Shown: piece by piece, positions 1 to 7,900 of the stretch
Layout of the letters: each line of letters opens with the position of its first letter
How positions within the stretch are numbered: position 1 is the stretch's first letter
DNA from: Candidatus Altarchaeales archaeon WOR_SM1_86-2
Lineage (GTDB): Archaea; Altiarchaeota; Altiarchaeia; IMC4; MCBC01
Reading direction: 5' to 3'
Assembly (NCBI GenBank): GCA_001723855.1
Contig: MCBC01000088.1
Location: forward strand, 1-19,930
Length of the DNA: 19,930 nt
The notes under the pieces: generated by a model
Seen by the model: the letters and a program-made list of their open reading frames with translations, nothing else
Database searches by the model: none
What the model was told of the DNA's origin: nothing
Translations under genes and position numbers: made by a program

Positions 1-821
1 ATGACTTCAATGACAATTCGCATGAACATAATCGCGCATGCTATTACAGTTGCAAAGACGCACGCTCTCAGAAGCAGTTCGTTTTCCTTTACCTTTGCCG
101 CCATGGTCATTGTCACGGCGGTGGAGGAGACCAGGCCGCCGGCCAGTCCGGTGATTCCTATGCCCTTATCTGCTCCAAAGATTTTAACGAGCACATAGCC
201 GATAAAACTGATGCCTGAAATGAAGACCACCATCAGCCACACATGATAGAAGTTCAGGCTCAGTGCGGCATATAATTCGGGATACTGGATTGAGAGCCCG
301 GCCGGCAATAAATGCAGTTGCTCGTCCGGAAGCACCGGCAGGATGACAAGGGCAATTATCGCAAATTTCAGGGTATCAAATATCTCCACATGCTTGAGTT
401 TTTTAGCAAACTCATGGGTGATCCGTTTTGTAGCAAGCAGGGTTGTAATAATGATTGCCAGTATAACAGCAAAGACCTGAAATTCCGCGGTATAACACAT
501 TACTCCGAGCAGGAAGGTTATAAACGCCGCCACTTCATTGGCAATATCAATGCTTTTCTCGAGATAGACTTTTGCGACATAACTCAGACTTATAACAACC
601 ATAACCCCCACGAACGCCATAACCATAATGAGGGATGAATACGCGCCGGATGAATAGGCGTCGTCAAGCATGGCGCTGAGGGTTCCAAAAAGAGCTATGA
701 ATATGAAGACCCGTATGCCCCCAAACCGCGTTTTTCCGGCATGCACGTGCTCCCTCTCAACGCCTATCAAAGCACCAACCAGACCGGACACTAAGAATGC
801 CAAGAGCAATGAGACATCCAT
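1..821 (-). CDS. MgtC/SapB-DUF4010 family membrane protein, C-terminus cut by window edge
   Basis: The translation from the ATG at 821-819 is open to the left edge, giving 273 residues; the C-terminus lies outside the window. It is very hydrophobic, with about seven membrane segments. Residues 16-24 read GALIGVERE, the hallmark of the MgtC/SapB N-terminal domain, followed by GGIR near residue 34. The second half matches the DUF4010 pattern: FDTLKFAIIALVILPVLP at about 148-165, then VWLMVVFISGISFIGYV and GITGLAGGLVSSTAVT at about 194-237. Proteins of this architecture are usually near 400 residues, so roughly a third is missing. Members are inner-membrane proteins of uncertain function; MgtC itself is linked to magnesium limitation and ATPase regulation in bacteria, which cannot be transferred here with confidence. 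The gene follows the 856-2037 gene after 34 AT-rich bases and is probably cotranscribed with it. No Shine-Dalgarno sequence precedes the start. Confidence 0.86.
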   Translation of the reverse strand, partial: MDVSLLLAFLVSGLVGALIGVEREHVHAGKTRFGGIRVFIFIALFGTLSAMLDDAYSSGAYSSLIMVMAFVGVMVVISLSYVAKVYLEKSIDIANEVAAFITFLLGVMCYTAEFQVFAVILAIIITTLLATKRITHEFAKKLKHVEIFDTLKFAIIALVILPVLPDEQLHLLPAGLSIQYPELYAALSLNFYHVWLMVVFISGISFIGYVLVKIFGADKGIGITGLAGGLVSSTAVTMTMAAKVKENELLLRACVFATVIACAIMFMRIVIEV

Positions 822-855
822 TTTTAAATTTTATATTTTTTCAATAAACATAAAA

Positions 856-2037
856 TTACAACTCTGCGCATGCGACGCAAGTGCAGTAAAAGCAGTATAA
901 CTGCTTGTCATCGATCTTAATAAACTTCCCCTCATACCCACTGCCTTCAAATCTCTCACCGATATATTTGGCATTTATCGGTACGGTATTGGGGAAACTA
1001 GCGCAGTCGTCTTCAGCTTCGTTTGCCTCACCGTCCTTATCCTCATCTAATACCCCCAACCAGCCGTACCTTGGGTGGGATGTATCCCCCTGAAACTGGA
1101 GACCGTAGACGTTTAGCACACCGTCCTCCTCTTTTAGAATGTATTCATCGGTCCAACCCCCACTGCTTTCTAAGTTCACCTTGTTTTCCTCCCTGTTAAG
1201 TTTGAGTGTGGCTGAGTCGCCATCATGTGTAAGGGTTATAGCCGTACGGTTGTTGCTTATTTTGATTTCCGCATCTTCCAACCAATTTTCCTCATCTTCC
1301 ACCCAACCCATCCCTACATAATCCTCCAAAAATCTTAGCAATGTACTGCTGTCGTTTTCAAGAATATCGTCCCAGCTAAACAAACGCTGGAGACCATAGA
1401 GGTCGTTGCATACATCGCCGTAACTAATGCCGTCATCCACTTTGTTGTCGCAGTCATTATCCTTGAGATCAAATATTTCATCTACAGGGAGGGTAGCATT
1501 TTCTATAATAATCCAGGATCCGTCTCTGCACTCCTTTGTTCCATACTCGCATTCTCCGATATCTGACCCGAATTCCTGCTGCAGGTCTTCGTCAGTATCT
1601 CCGTCGCAGTCGTTATCAATCCCGTCGCATTTTTCACTTGCGGGTTGGGGAGCATCGCAAGCACCCCACTTATCGGAGTCTTCGGTTGATCTGTAATCAA
1701 AACCCTTTCCGCAGGGGGTTGAACATTCTCTTTTTAAACCATCAAGATCGCTGCCGTCGCAATCCGTGTCAATACCATCCTCATAGATTTCGTTGATTGA
1801 CGCACCGGGGTTTATCCCGGGATTATTATCATTGCAGTCCGTATCGTTTTTATAGCCATCCCCATCTAAATCAACTGCAGAGATATTTCCAGCTTGCTCC
1901 GAAGCAGGAGGTTTAAGCAAAAGCACAATGCTGATAATTATTATAATGACCAAGACCAGGACAATTACAGCGCCGATTATCGGGATTTTATTATCCCTCC
2001 CCTTGGCATCCTTCTTGCTTATACCTCCTAGGTCCAT
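856..2037 (-). CDS. Membrane-anchored extracellular protein with MopE-like metal-binding motifs
   Basis: 393 residues. A short basic N-terminus (K8, K9, K12, R14, K17) precedes one strong membrane helix at about residues 18-42, so the rest is probably outside the cell. Residues 56-100 carry DLDGDGYKNDTDCNDNNPG and a GIDTDCDG ending, the Asp/Asn/Cys-rich 'putative metal-binding motif' seen in MopE-type and many archaeal surface proteins. A second copy has KCDGIDNDCDGDTDED at 137-151 and DLKDNDCDNKVDDG at 190-203. Residues 331-342 (DEDKDGEANEAE) fit a canonical 12-residue EF-hand calcium loop with Glu at position 12. The region 215-320 is not recognised. The last residues form a Cys cluster, C382-x2-C385-x-C387-x2-C390. 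The likely role is calcium or metal binding at the cell surface; partner and substrate are unknown. The start is the only ATG before the membrane helix, and the gene diverges from lonB. Confidence 0.88.
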   Translation of the reverse strand: MDLGGISKKDAKGRDNKIPIIGAVIVLVLVIIIIISIVLLLKPPASEQAGNISAVDLDGDGYKNDTDCNDNNPGINPGASINEIYEDGIDTDCDGSDLDGLKRECSTPCGKGFDYRSTEDSDKWGACDAPQPASEKCDGIDNDCDGDTDEDLQQEFGSDIGECEYGTKECRDGSWIIIENATLPVDEIFDLKDNDCDNKVDDGISYGDVCNDLYGLQRLFSWDDILENDSSTLLRFLEDYVGMGWVEDEENWLEDAEIKISNNRTAITLTHDGDSATLKLNREENKVNLESSGGWTDEYILKEEDGVLNVYGLQFQGDTSHPRYGWLGVLDEDKDGEANEAEDDCASFPNTVPINAKYIGERFEGSGYEGKFIKIDDKQLYCFYCTCVACAEL

Positions 2038-2089
2038 TTTATTTTTTATTTAAAATACAAATAAATTAATAAATAGAATAGATTTAAAT
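2038..2089. promoter_or_regulatory. Divergent AT-rich promoter region
   Basis: These 52 bases between the start codons of the minus-strand metal-binding protein gene and lonB are almost entirely A and T. A TATA-like TTTAAAAT at 2049-2056 lies 33 bases before the lonB ATG, a spacing that would leave a leader of only a few bases to about 15. For the minus strand, several overlapping A/T octamers (for example within 2066-2089) could serve, but none stands out. No Shine-Dalgarno motif is present on either side. The region must hold both promoters, because there is no other gap between the genes. Confidence 0.5.
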
Positions 2090-4054
2090 ATGAATTTCAC
2101 GGGAGTAAATAAAGGGGCAAGCGAAGCGAAGGACGGGGGCGGAGCGAGGCAGATGGAAGAGGCAGATGCAGATAACCGGATAGATGCTAATGAGATGTTA
2201 GCCTGGAACGGTTTTGAGACCACCGAGCAGATAAAGGTTCCAAAAAAACTGATTAATCAGGTTATGGGGCAGGAGCAAGCAGTGGAGACAATAAAGAAGG
2301 CAGCAAAGCAAAGACGACATATACTGTTGATTGGTGAGCCTGGAACCGGGAAGAGTATGCTGGCTCAGGCAATGGCAGAACTTTTGCCCTGTGAGGAATT
2401 AACGGATATCCTGGCCCTTAGAAACCCGGATGACTCCAATAACCCGAAGATTGAGGTGATTCCAGCCGGCGAAGGTAGAAAGAAGGTGCAGGAGGAAAAA
2501 GAAAGGGCAAGTGTCTCCGGAGACGGCAATAATAAATTTAAAATGCCCTTGCTTGTATCAGTATTCTTTTTAGGGCCCCTTGCATTATATCTTTCAGGGG
2601 TTGTGGCAGACCCCACGATACTCTTTGCAATGTGGATGTTTGGCGCATTCATCGTTCTTTTTACGTCCATGAATATCAGATCGCTGATGATGGGCGGGGG
2701 AAAATCGATTTCTGCAAAATTGCTTGTGGATAACGGTAATAGAAAGGAGGCGCCGTTTTACGACGGCACCGGTGCTCACGCCGGGGCATTACTTGGTGAT
2801 GTGAAGCATGATCCACTGCAGTCAGGGGGGCTCGGAACCCCGGCACATCTAAGAATTTTATCTGGGATGATACATAAGGCAAATAAAGGCGTTCTTTTTA
2901 TTGATGAAGTCGGGACCCTCGGTAAATCGCAGCAGGACCTGCTTACAGCGATGCAGGAGAAGAAGTTAGCCATTACGGGAAGAAGTGAAATGAGTTCGGG
3001 AGCGATGGTTATGACAGACCCGGTGCCTTGTGATTTTGTGCTTATTGCAGCAGGGAACTTCCATGACATAGAGCATATGCACCCAGCATTGAGATCGAGG
3101 ATAAGAGGCTATGGTTATGAAGTGTATATGTTTGACACCATAGAGGATACGGATGAAAATAGAAAGAAGATGGTCCAGTTTATAGCCCAGGAGGTTTCGA
3201 AGGATGAAAAGATTCCTCATTTCACGAGAGAAGCGGTTGAGGAGGTAATCAGAGAAGCAAGAAGAAAGAGTGGAACAAGGAGTAAACTAACCCTCCGCTT
3301 CAGGGAGCTTGGGGGGCTGGTAAGGGCAGCAGGGGACATAGCGCTGGAGAAGGGTCACAAGTATGTTTTAGCAGAAGATGTGCTTGAGGGCAAGAAAGCG
3401 GCTCGAACCCTGGAGCAGCAGGTTGGAGATATTTATCTGGATAAGAAGAAGGAATACAGCATTCTCATCACGGAAGGGAGCAAAGTTGGGAGGGTTAACG
3501 GATTGGCTGTAATGGGTGAAGGCGGAACGGTTCTGCCAATAGTGGCTGAAGTAGCGCCAGCCCACAGTTTAAGGGGTGGGACAATAATCGCCACAGGAAA
3601 ATTGGGGGAGATAGCAAAAGAAGCGGTAAGTAATGTTTCTGCGATCATTAAAAAGTTCTCAGGACAGGACATATCAAATTATGACATACACATACAATTT
3701 TTGCAGACCTATGAGGGGGTCGAGGGGGACTCGGCAAGCATTTCGGTGGCGGTTGCGGTAATCTCGGCGATAGAGCATATCGGTATTAAACAGGGGGTGG
3801 CAATGACGGGGTCTTTATCGGTTAGAGGGGAGGTTTTACCTGTGGGGGGGATCACACAGAAGATTGAAGCGGCGGCTGATGCGGGAATCAGGCGAATTAT
3901 TATACCAAAGAGCAATGAGAAGGATGTTCTGCTGGAGAAAAAATATGAAGGAAAGATTGAGATTTTAACCGCAAAAACTTTGATTGATGTTCTGGAAAAT
4001 TCTCTGGACGGCGGGGAAAAGATAATGGAGAAGATGAGGGGCATTATAGATTAA
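2090..4054 (+). CDS. lonB: Archaeal Lon protease, LonB type (membrane-bound, ATP-dependent)
   Basis: 654 residues, the normal size for archaeal LonB. This is an ATP-dependent serine protease (Ser-Lys dyad) that sits on the inner face of the cytoplasmic membrane and degrades unfolded and regulatory proteins. Domains in order: an N-terminal extension; an AAA+ module with Walker A GEPGTGKS (82-89), Walker B GVLFIDE (267-273), sensor-1 AAGN ending at N323 and an arginine-finger region LRSRIR (334-339); between Walker A and B the LonB-specific insert with two membrane helices (about 153-170 and 175-193); then the C-terminal protease domain with EGDSAS, whose S548 is the predicted nucleophile, and GGITQK, whose K591 is the predicted general base. 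All key residues are intact. The first ATG at 2090 is chosen because its spacing to the TATA-like box fits; ATGs at 2153 and 2195 are alternatives and give 633 or 619 residues, closer to where family conservation begins ([10 protein letters not shown]). The gene is monocistronic by layout. Confidence 0.97.
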   Translation: MNFTGVNKGASEAKDGGGARQMEEADADNRIDANEMLAWNGFETTEQIKVPKKLINQVMGQEQAVETIKKAAKQRRHILLIGEPGTGKSMLAQAMAELLPCEELTDILALRNPDDSNNPKIEVIPAGEGRKKVQEEKERASVSGDGNNKFKMPLLVSVFFLGPLALYLSGVVADPTILFAMWMFGAFIVLFTSMNIRSLMMGGGKSISAKLLVDNGNRKEAPFYDGTGAHAGALLGDVKHDPLQSGGLGTPAHLRILSGMIHKANKGVLFIDEVGTLGKSQQDLLTAMQEKKLAITGRSEMSSGAMVMTDPVPCDFVLIAAGNFHDIEHMHPALRSRIRGYGYEVYMFDTIEDTDENRKKMVQFIAQEVSKDEKIPHFTREAVEEVIREARRKSGTRSKLTLRFRELGGLVRAAGDIALEKGHKYVLAEDVLEGKKAARTLEQQVGDIYLDKKKEYSILITEGSKVGRVNGLAVMGEGGTVLPIVAEVAPAHSLRGGTIIATGKLGEIAKEAVSNVSAIIKKFSGQDISNYDIHIQFLQTYEGVEGDSASISVAVAVISAIEHIGIKQGVAMTGSLSVRGEVLPVGGITQKIEAAADAGIRRIIIPKSNEKDVLLEKKYEGKIEILTAKTLIDVLENSLDGGEKIMEKMRGIID

Positions 4055-4056
4055 AA

Positions 4057-4626
4057 TTAAATACTAAATACCCCTCTCTGTATTCGCGTTATCTTGCCTT
4101 CCTTCACCAACTTTCTCAGCATTCTGCTGGCGTTGGGCGTCTTGATGCTCAGGAGGTTGGCGATTTCAGATGTGGTTGCGCGGGTGTTGGTTTTCAGATA
4201 ATCTACGGTTTCCCTTTCATACTCTATGGACTTTACGCGAGGTATTTTTTGCAGCGTATGATACTTTGCCTCAGTCTCCATAGCGTGTTTTGACAGATTC
4301 TCGTACTTTTTTCTCTCTTCTTCATACAATTTTTTCTGCTCTTCATACCGTCGTTTCAATCTCATCATCTTTCTTTCGGGATCCGCTAATTCATCCAGTC
4401 TTTTCTTGTATACCATTAATGTATCCGAGAGGCGCTTTATTCGTTTCTCGTCCTTCTTCTTTCCATCAATCACGATCAATAACTTCTTTAAATCTATCCT
4501 GTACATGTTGCCCTTACCAAAACTTTTATCAGACGCGCCGAAATAGGAGATGATTTCCTGCTCTTTATCCCAGTCCATTACCTCGCGGTTCTCAAGTTTA
4601 TCCACAATTCGCGATTTAATAGCCAT
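4057..4626 (-). CDS. Coiled-coil protein with C-terminal winged-helix domain, putative regulator
   Basis: 189 residues, no family recognised. The N-terminal part (1-55) is mixed alpha/beta and includes MYRIDLKKLLIVIDGKKK. Residues about 55-125 are dominated by Lys, Arg, Glu and Leu in heptad-like spacing and should form a long coiled coil, probably for dimerisation. The C-terminus (about 139-189) reads as an MarR/IclR-like winged helix: TTSEIANLLSIKTPNASRML is a typical helix-turn-helix, followed by RKLVKEGKITRIQRGVFSI as recognition-helix end and wing. A DNA-binding transcription regulator is therefore likely; the ligand is unknown. The gene is divergent from the giant surface-protein gene and convergent with lonB, the two stop codons being separated by only two bases (4055-4056). 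The start at 4626 is the first ATG and lies 36 bases from a good TATA box. Confidence 0.85.
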   Translation of the reverse strand: MAIKSRIVDKLENREVMDWDKEQEIISYFGASDKSFGKGNMYRIDLKKLLIVIDGKKKDEKRIKRLSDTLMVYKKRLDELADPERKMMRLKRRYEEQKKLYEEERKKYENLSKHAMETEAKYHTLQKIPRVKSIEYERETVDYLKTNTRATTSEIANLLSIKTPNASRMLRKLVKEGKITRIQRGVFSI

Positions 4627-4662
4627 TTTTGCTTTTTTAATTAGGTTAAATATTACAATAAA

Positions 4663-4670
4663 TATATAAA
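4663..4670 (-). promoter_or_regulatory. TATA box of the winged-helix gene
   Basis: On the minus strand this reads TTTATATA, a consensus-like archaeal TATA box. It lies 36 bases upstream of the ATG at 4626, predicting a transcript start near 4641 and a leader of about 15 bases. No Shine-Dalgarno sequence lies between. Confidence 0.55.
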
Positions 4671-4694
4671 TAAATTATTCTAAGAGATAATCAA

Positions 4695-4778
4695 GTTATA
4701 TTTTTGGATAAGTAAAAAAATGAAAATTATTGGAAAAATTGTTATATTTTTAGATAATTAAATTATATTTTTAGATAA
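4695..4778 (+). repeat. Three direct repeats of a 17-base AT-rich element, possible operators
   Basis: Copies are at 4695-4711 (GTTATATTTTTGGATAA), 4741-4757 (GTTATATTTTTAGATAA) and 4762-4778 (ATTATATTTTTAGATAA). Each differs from the next at a single base. Copies 2 and 3 start 21 bases apart, two helical turns, so they face the same side of the helix; copies 1 and 2 start 46 bases apart. Each element is flanked by TTAT and ATAA, a weak inverted symmetry that would suit a dimeric protein. All three lie between the two divergent TATA boxes. Operators for the neighbouring winged-helix protein are a reasonable inference. Chance similarity in AT-rich DNA is less likely because the element includes the non-A/T positions. 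Confidence 0.6.
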
Positions 4779-4810
4779 TAATCCTCAATAATCTAAGCTT
4801 AATCAAAACC

Positions 4811-4818
4811 TTTATATA
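4811..4818 (+). promoter_or_regulatory. TATA box of the giant surface-protein gene
   Basis: TTTATATA, preceded by an A-rich, BRE-like segment (AAAACC at 4805-4810), lies 38 bases before the ATG at 4857. A transcript start near 4840 is expected, with a leader of about 15-20 bases that has no Shine-Dalgarno motif. The match to the archaeal consensus is good, and the spacing equals that of the divergent gene within two bases. Confidence 0.6.
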
Positions 4819-4856
4819 TACATTTAGAAAATTGCTTATTTAATATAAAAATAAAA

Positions 4857-4997
4857 ATGAATTATCTAGGTTATTCACCGGGCAAGGGAACATCAAAGGG
4901 AATGCTCTCCGGAGGCAAATTTGGGCCAGGGAGGGTGACTCTCTTTACAACCACTCTGACGTTGATTTTTTTGATGGGGTTTTTCAGTTATCTGGGG
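4857..4997 (+). other. N-terminal signal/anchor segment of the giant protein
   Basis: Residues 1-26 are polar with K10, K14, K21 and R26, followed by a hydrophobic stretch VTLFTTTLTLIFLMGFFSYL at about 27-46. This is a signal peptide with an unusually long n-region, or an uncleaved anchor. The segment GTSQG just after it could be a cleavage region, but no clear site is visible. Sequon-rich sequence begins immediately afterwards, so the rest is outside the cell. Confidence 0.75.
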
Positions 4998-7900
4998 ACA
5001 TCACAAGGTACATACTACCCCACAAGCATATATATCATTAATGTGAGCGATTATAATCCCGCTCCCGGAGCACCGATCCAGGTAACTGTGCTTTTACTCA
5101 ATGGCACAAATCCGCTTTTCAATGAGAGTGTTTCGTTCTATTATGTGATGGGGAATGAATCAAAACCAATGTGTGACACCAATGCCAGTAGATGGGGATG
5201 CGATAACACAGCGATTACGAACGGGAGCGGAATCGCAATGATCACATGGGATACATCAACTGTTTTTAATGGAACGGACTACACGATTAATGTGACATTT
5301 TACGATACGACCTTTGAGTATGATAAGAGTTATAACGATTCTATCAATAATGTGACCGTCAGACCGTTCGTAAGAAGAGGGTGGGCGGATCCCATGTCTG
5401 CAGTGCCCGGCGGTGATGTGGATATTAGCGCGGCGGTTACCGGTTACGGTCTGGATGTTAAAGCAAGGATCTATAATGAAAGCATGGATCTAATAGACAC
5501 AATAACGCTAACTCAAAGTGTGGAGAGCGAAACGGGAGTCCTGTACACTAATACAACATTTACTGCTCCCACGACAATGGGCATCTATACCGTAGAAATA
5601 AACGCGACCTCCATCCAGGGACCGAGCAACACATACACCACGTACTTCTATGTTTCAAACATGACGGTTGAAAAGACAGGTGGAGGAGAGCATGGATCAT
5701 ATGCCATATACAACGAACCTATAAATTACACAATAACAATTACCAATTATTTTGACCAGGATCTGGAGAATTTCATGGTGGGCGATGATCTCCCCTGGGG
5801 TTGGAAGTATGATGAGGGCTCAACAAGGATGGAAAGCAACTGTGCTGGAATTATACCTCCTTCTAACTACTCCGTCACCCAGGTTAATGCCTCGTGTGTT
5901 ACTCCAGGTGACAGCACACAAAATGTGACATGGAATATTACCACAATCTTAACCCCCGGATGTGCTCTGACGATAGATTATACCGTGAGACCGGCAACAT
6001 CCTGCGCGGTGCCGGATAAAGCCGATGATGCGAAAGTTGGGGTGTATAAGAACTGCAACGAGGTTGGCGTTTCATCGGGGGGTTATTCCGCGGGAGAGGA
6101 GCACTGCGTGGTGTATGAGTTGAGCAGAATTAATTTTGAGAAAGATATCACGCAGATAGATAATAACACAATACAGATCAACATAACCATAAGCGCAGAG
6201 GGCGGAAATGAAAGTATAAAATACAAGCCGACTGATGCCGTTTTGATTACAGATTTGAGTTGGAGCATGGAGTGGTGCACGTGGGACAAACCAGGATGCA
6301 CTGGTCCGTGCACCTCGGAATGTCCTCAAAGATTAAACACATCTAAAGTAGCAGATGAGCAGTTTGTTGATATTGTTCTGGCTCACGATGCATTGGTTGG
6401 TTTGGTTAGTTATGCCACCGACACCAGAGACACACATAATTTGAGTTCGAATGATACTTCATTAAAGATGGAGATAGATAGTTATACTGCTGCAACCGGA
6501 CCTCTTGACAGGTACACGTGCATATGCTGCGGAATATTAAACGCAACAAACATTTTCGATTATAGTTCTGAGCACAGAAGGGGGATCGCTGCTATGACAG
6601 ACGGAGAGGCAAATAAACGGTGCAGTCAGTGTGCAGATGCAAATTTCACGCCGTGTGCCGATGCTGGTAAGAATTCACCATGCAATCTCTCATGTTCCCC
6701 CGACTGGACTTCACTTACGGGGCAGGAAAATTGTACTTTTGAAGATTTTAAGGGCGATCATATAGGATGGAAGGGGCTGGGGCCTAATAGAGAGGAAGAC
6801 TACGGCCCACCATGGTGCAATTCAACAAATCCGGACGTGGTGGAGAGTTGCTTAAGGTGTGCCACAATTGCCGATGTGAATGTTTCTTGCAGTTTCTGTT
6901 TTTCTGGTACGCCCGGCTATTCATTGAAGCCGTCACCATGCCCCCCATCCAACACAACAGAGATTTGTGCTACTGATCTTGTACATAAAACCGGTGCTGC
7001 AGAAGATATGATAGAGGCGGCAAGAGAAGCATATGAAGAACATGACATACGTGTAAGCATGGTCATGTTTGGAAAGAGTACAGGGCAAATGGGTGCCCTA
7101 AACCAGACAGCATCGGTCGGTGGCGGATTGTTTTACGATGCTACATCGCCGGATATAGTCACGGTTGTTTATAGGGATCTGGCATACACGATCTTGGGCG
7201 TACCCCTTGTGGCGGAAAATTATACTCTAACGGATGTGCTCTTTGAGGGGTTAACACCACCAAATGGATCAGGGGTATCTTACACACCCTCCTGGGTTGA
7301 TGCTGCTTTTAAAAATGAAAGTATGGGTTTCAACTACACTTATCTGGCAGATAATGGCACTATGGTATGGATCTTTGACAAAATATACTACACCCTGAAT
7401 ATGACGATAGTTTTTAATGTGAGTATAGACCCCTGCGTAAATGTAAGTGTAATATGTCCCAGCGAGGGCTGTCCGGAAGCCCCCCTGGGCAAGATATTTC
7501 CTGGGAGGTGGAATAACATATCTTTAAACATAACAAATTGCGGCAGGGTTCCCGGACGGAATGTAACCGTGATGCTGAATATCACCGATTGCAATGGCAG
7601 TGTATGGGATAGAGAGAACTTTACCATTTTCTACCTCCCCGCCAATTCTTCTTTTATAATCAATAATTCGGAATGCTTAGATGGAAGCAGGGTTTCGTGC
7701 GTTACTTATAATGAGAGCGGCGATAAGACAACCGCGGAAACTCTTGAGAACGGCAGTTCGAGTTTTTATCTGCCCCCATACCCGGAGGCACCTCGCTGCT
7801 TCTACAACATGGATATTAAGGTCAGGTCGCCATTTGCTGGGCTGATAAATGAAGATATAAATGCATTCTATCACCATGTCCCCCTGGATAATTCAACATC

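Noticed and set aside
1..900. Three short plus-strand open frames (1-198, 312-638, 670-900)
   Set aside because: They lie antisense to the MgtC/DUF4010 gene (and the last overlaps the 3' end of the next minus-strand gene), whose translation has clear family motifs; the plus-strand products have no such signal.
905..1796. Plus-strand open frames across the metal-binding protein gene
   Set aside because: They are Ser/Pro-rich antisense shadows of Asp/Glu-rich coding sequence, without promoters or recognisable domains.
2365..4044. Several minus-strand open frames inside lonB
   Set aside because: The plus-strand LonB frame is complete with all catalytic motifs, so the antisense frames are by-products of codon composition.
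2090..4054. Bacterial-type LonA or Lon-like protease without ATPase
   Set aside because: There is no LonA N-terminal domain, the Walker A and B motifs are present, and two membrane helices lie between them, which is diagnostic of archaeal LonB.
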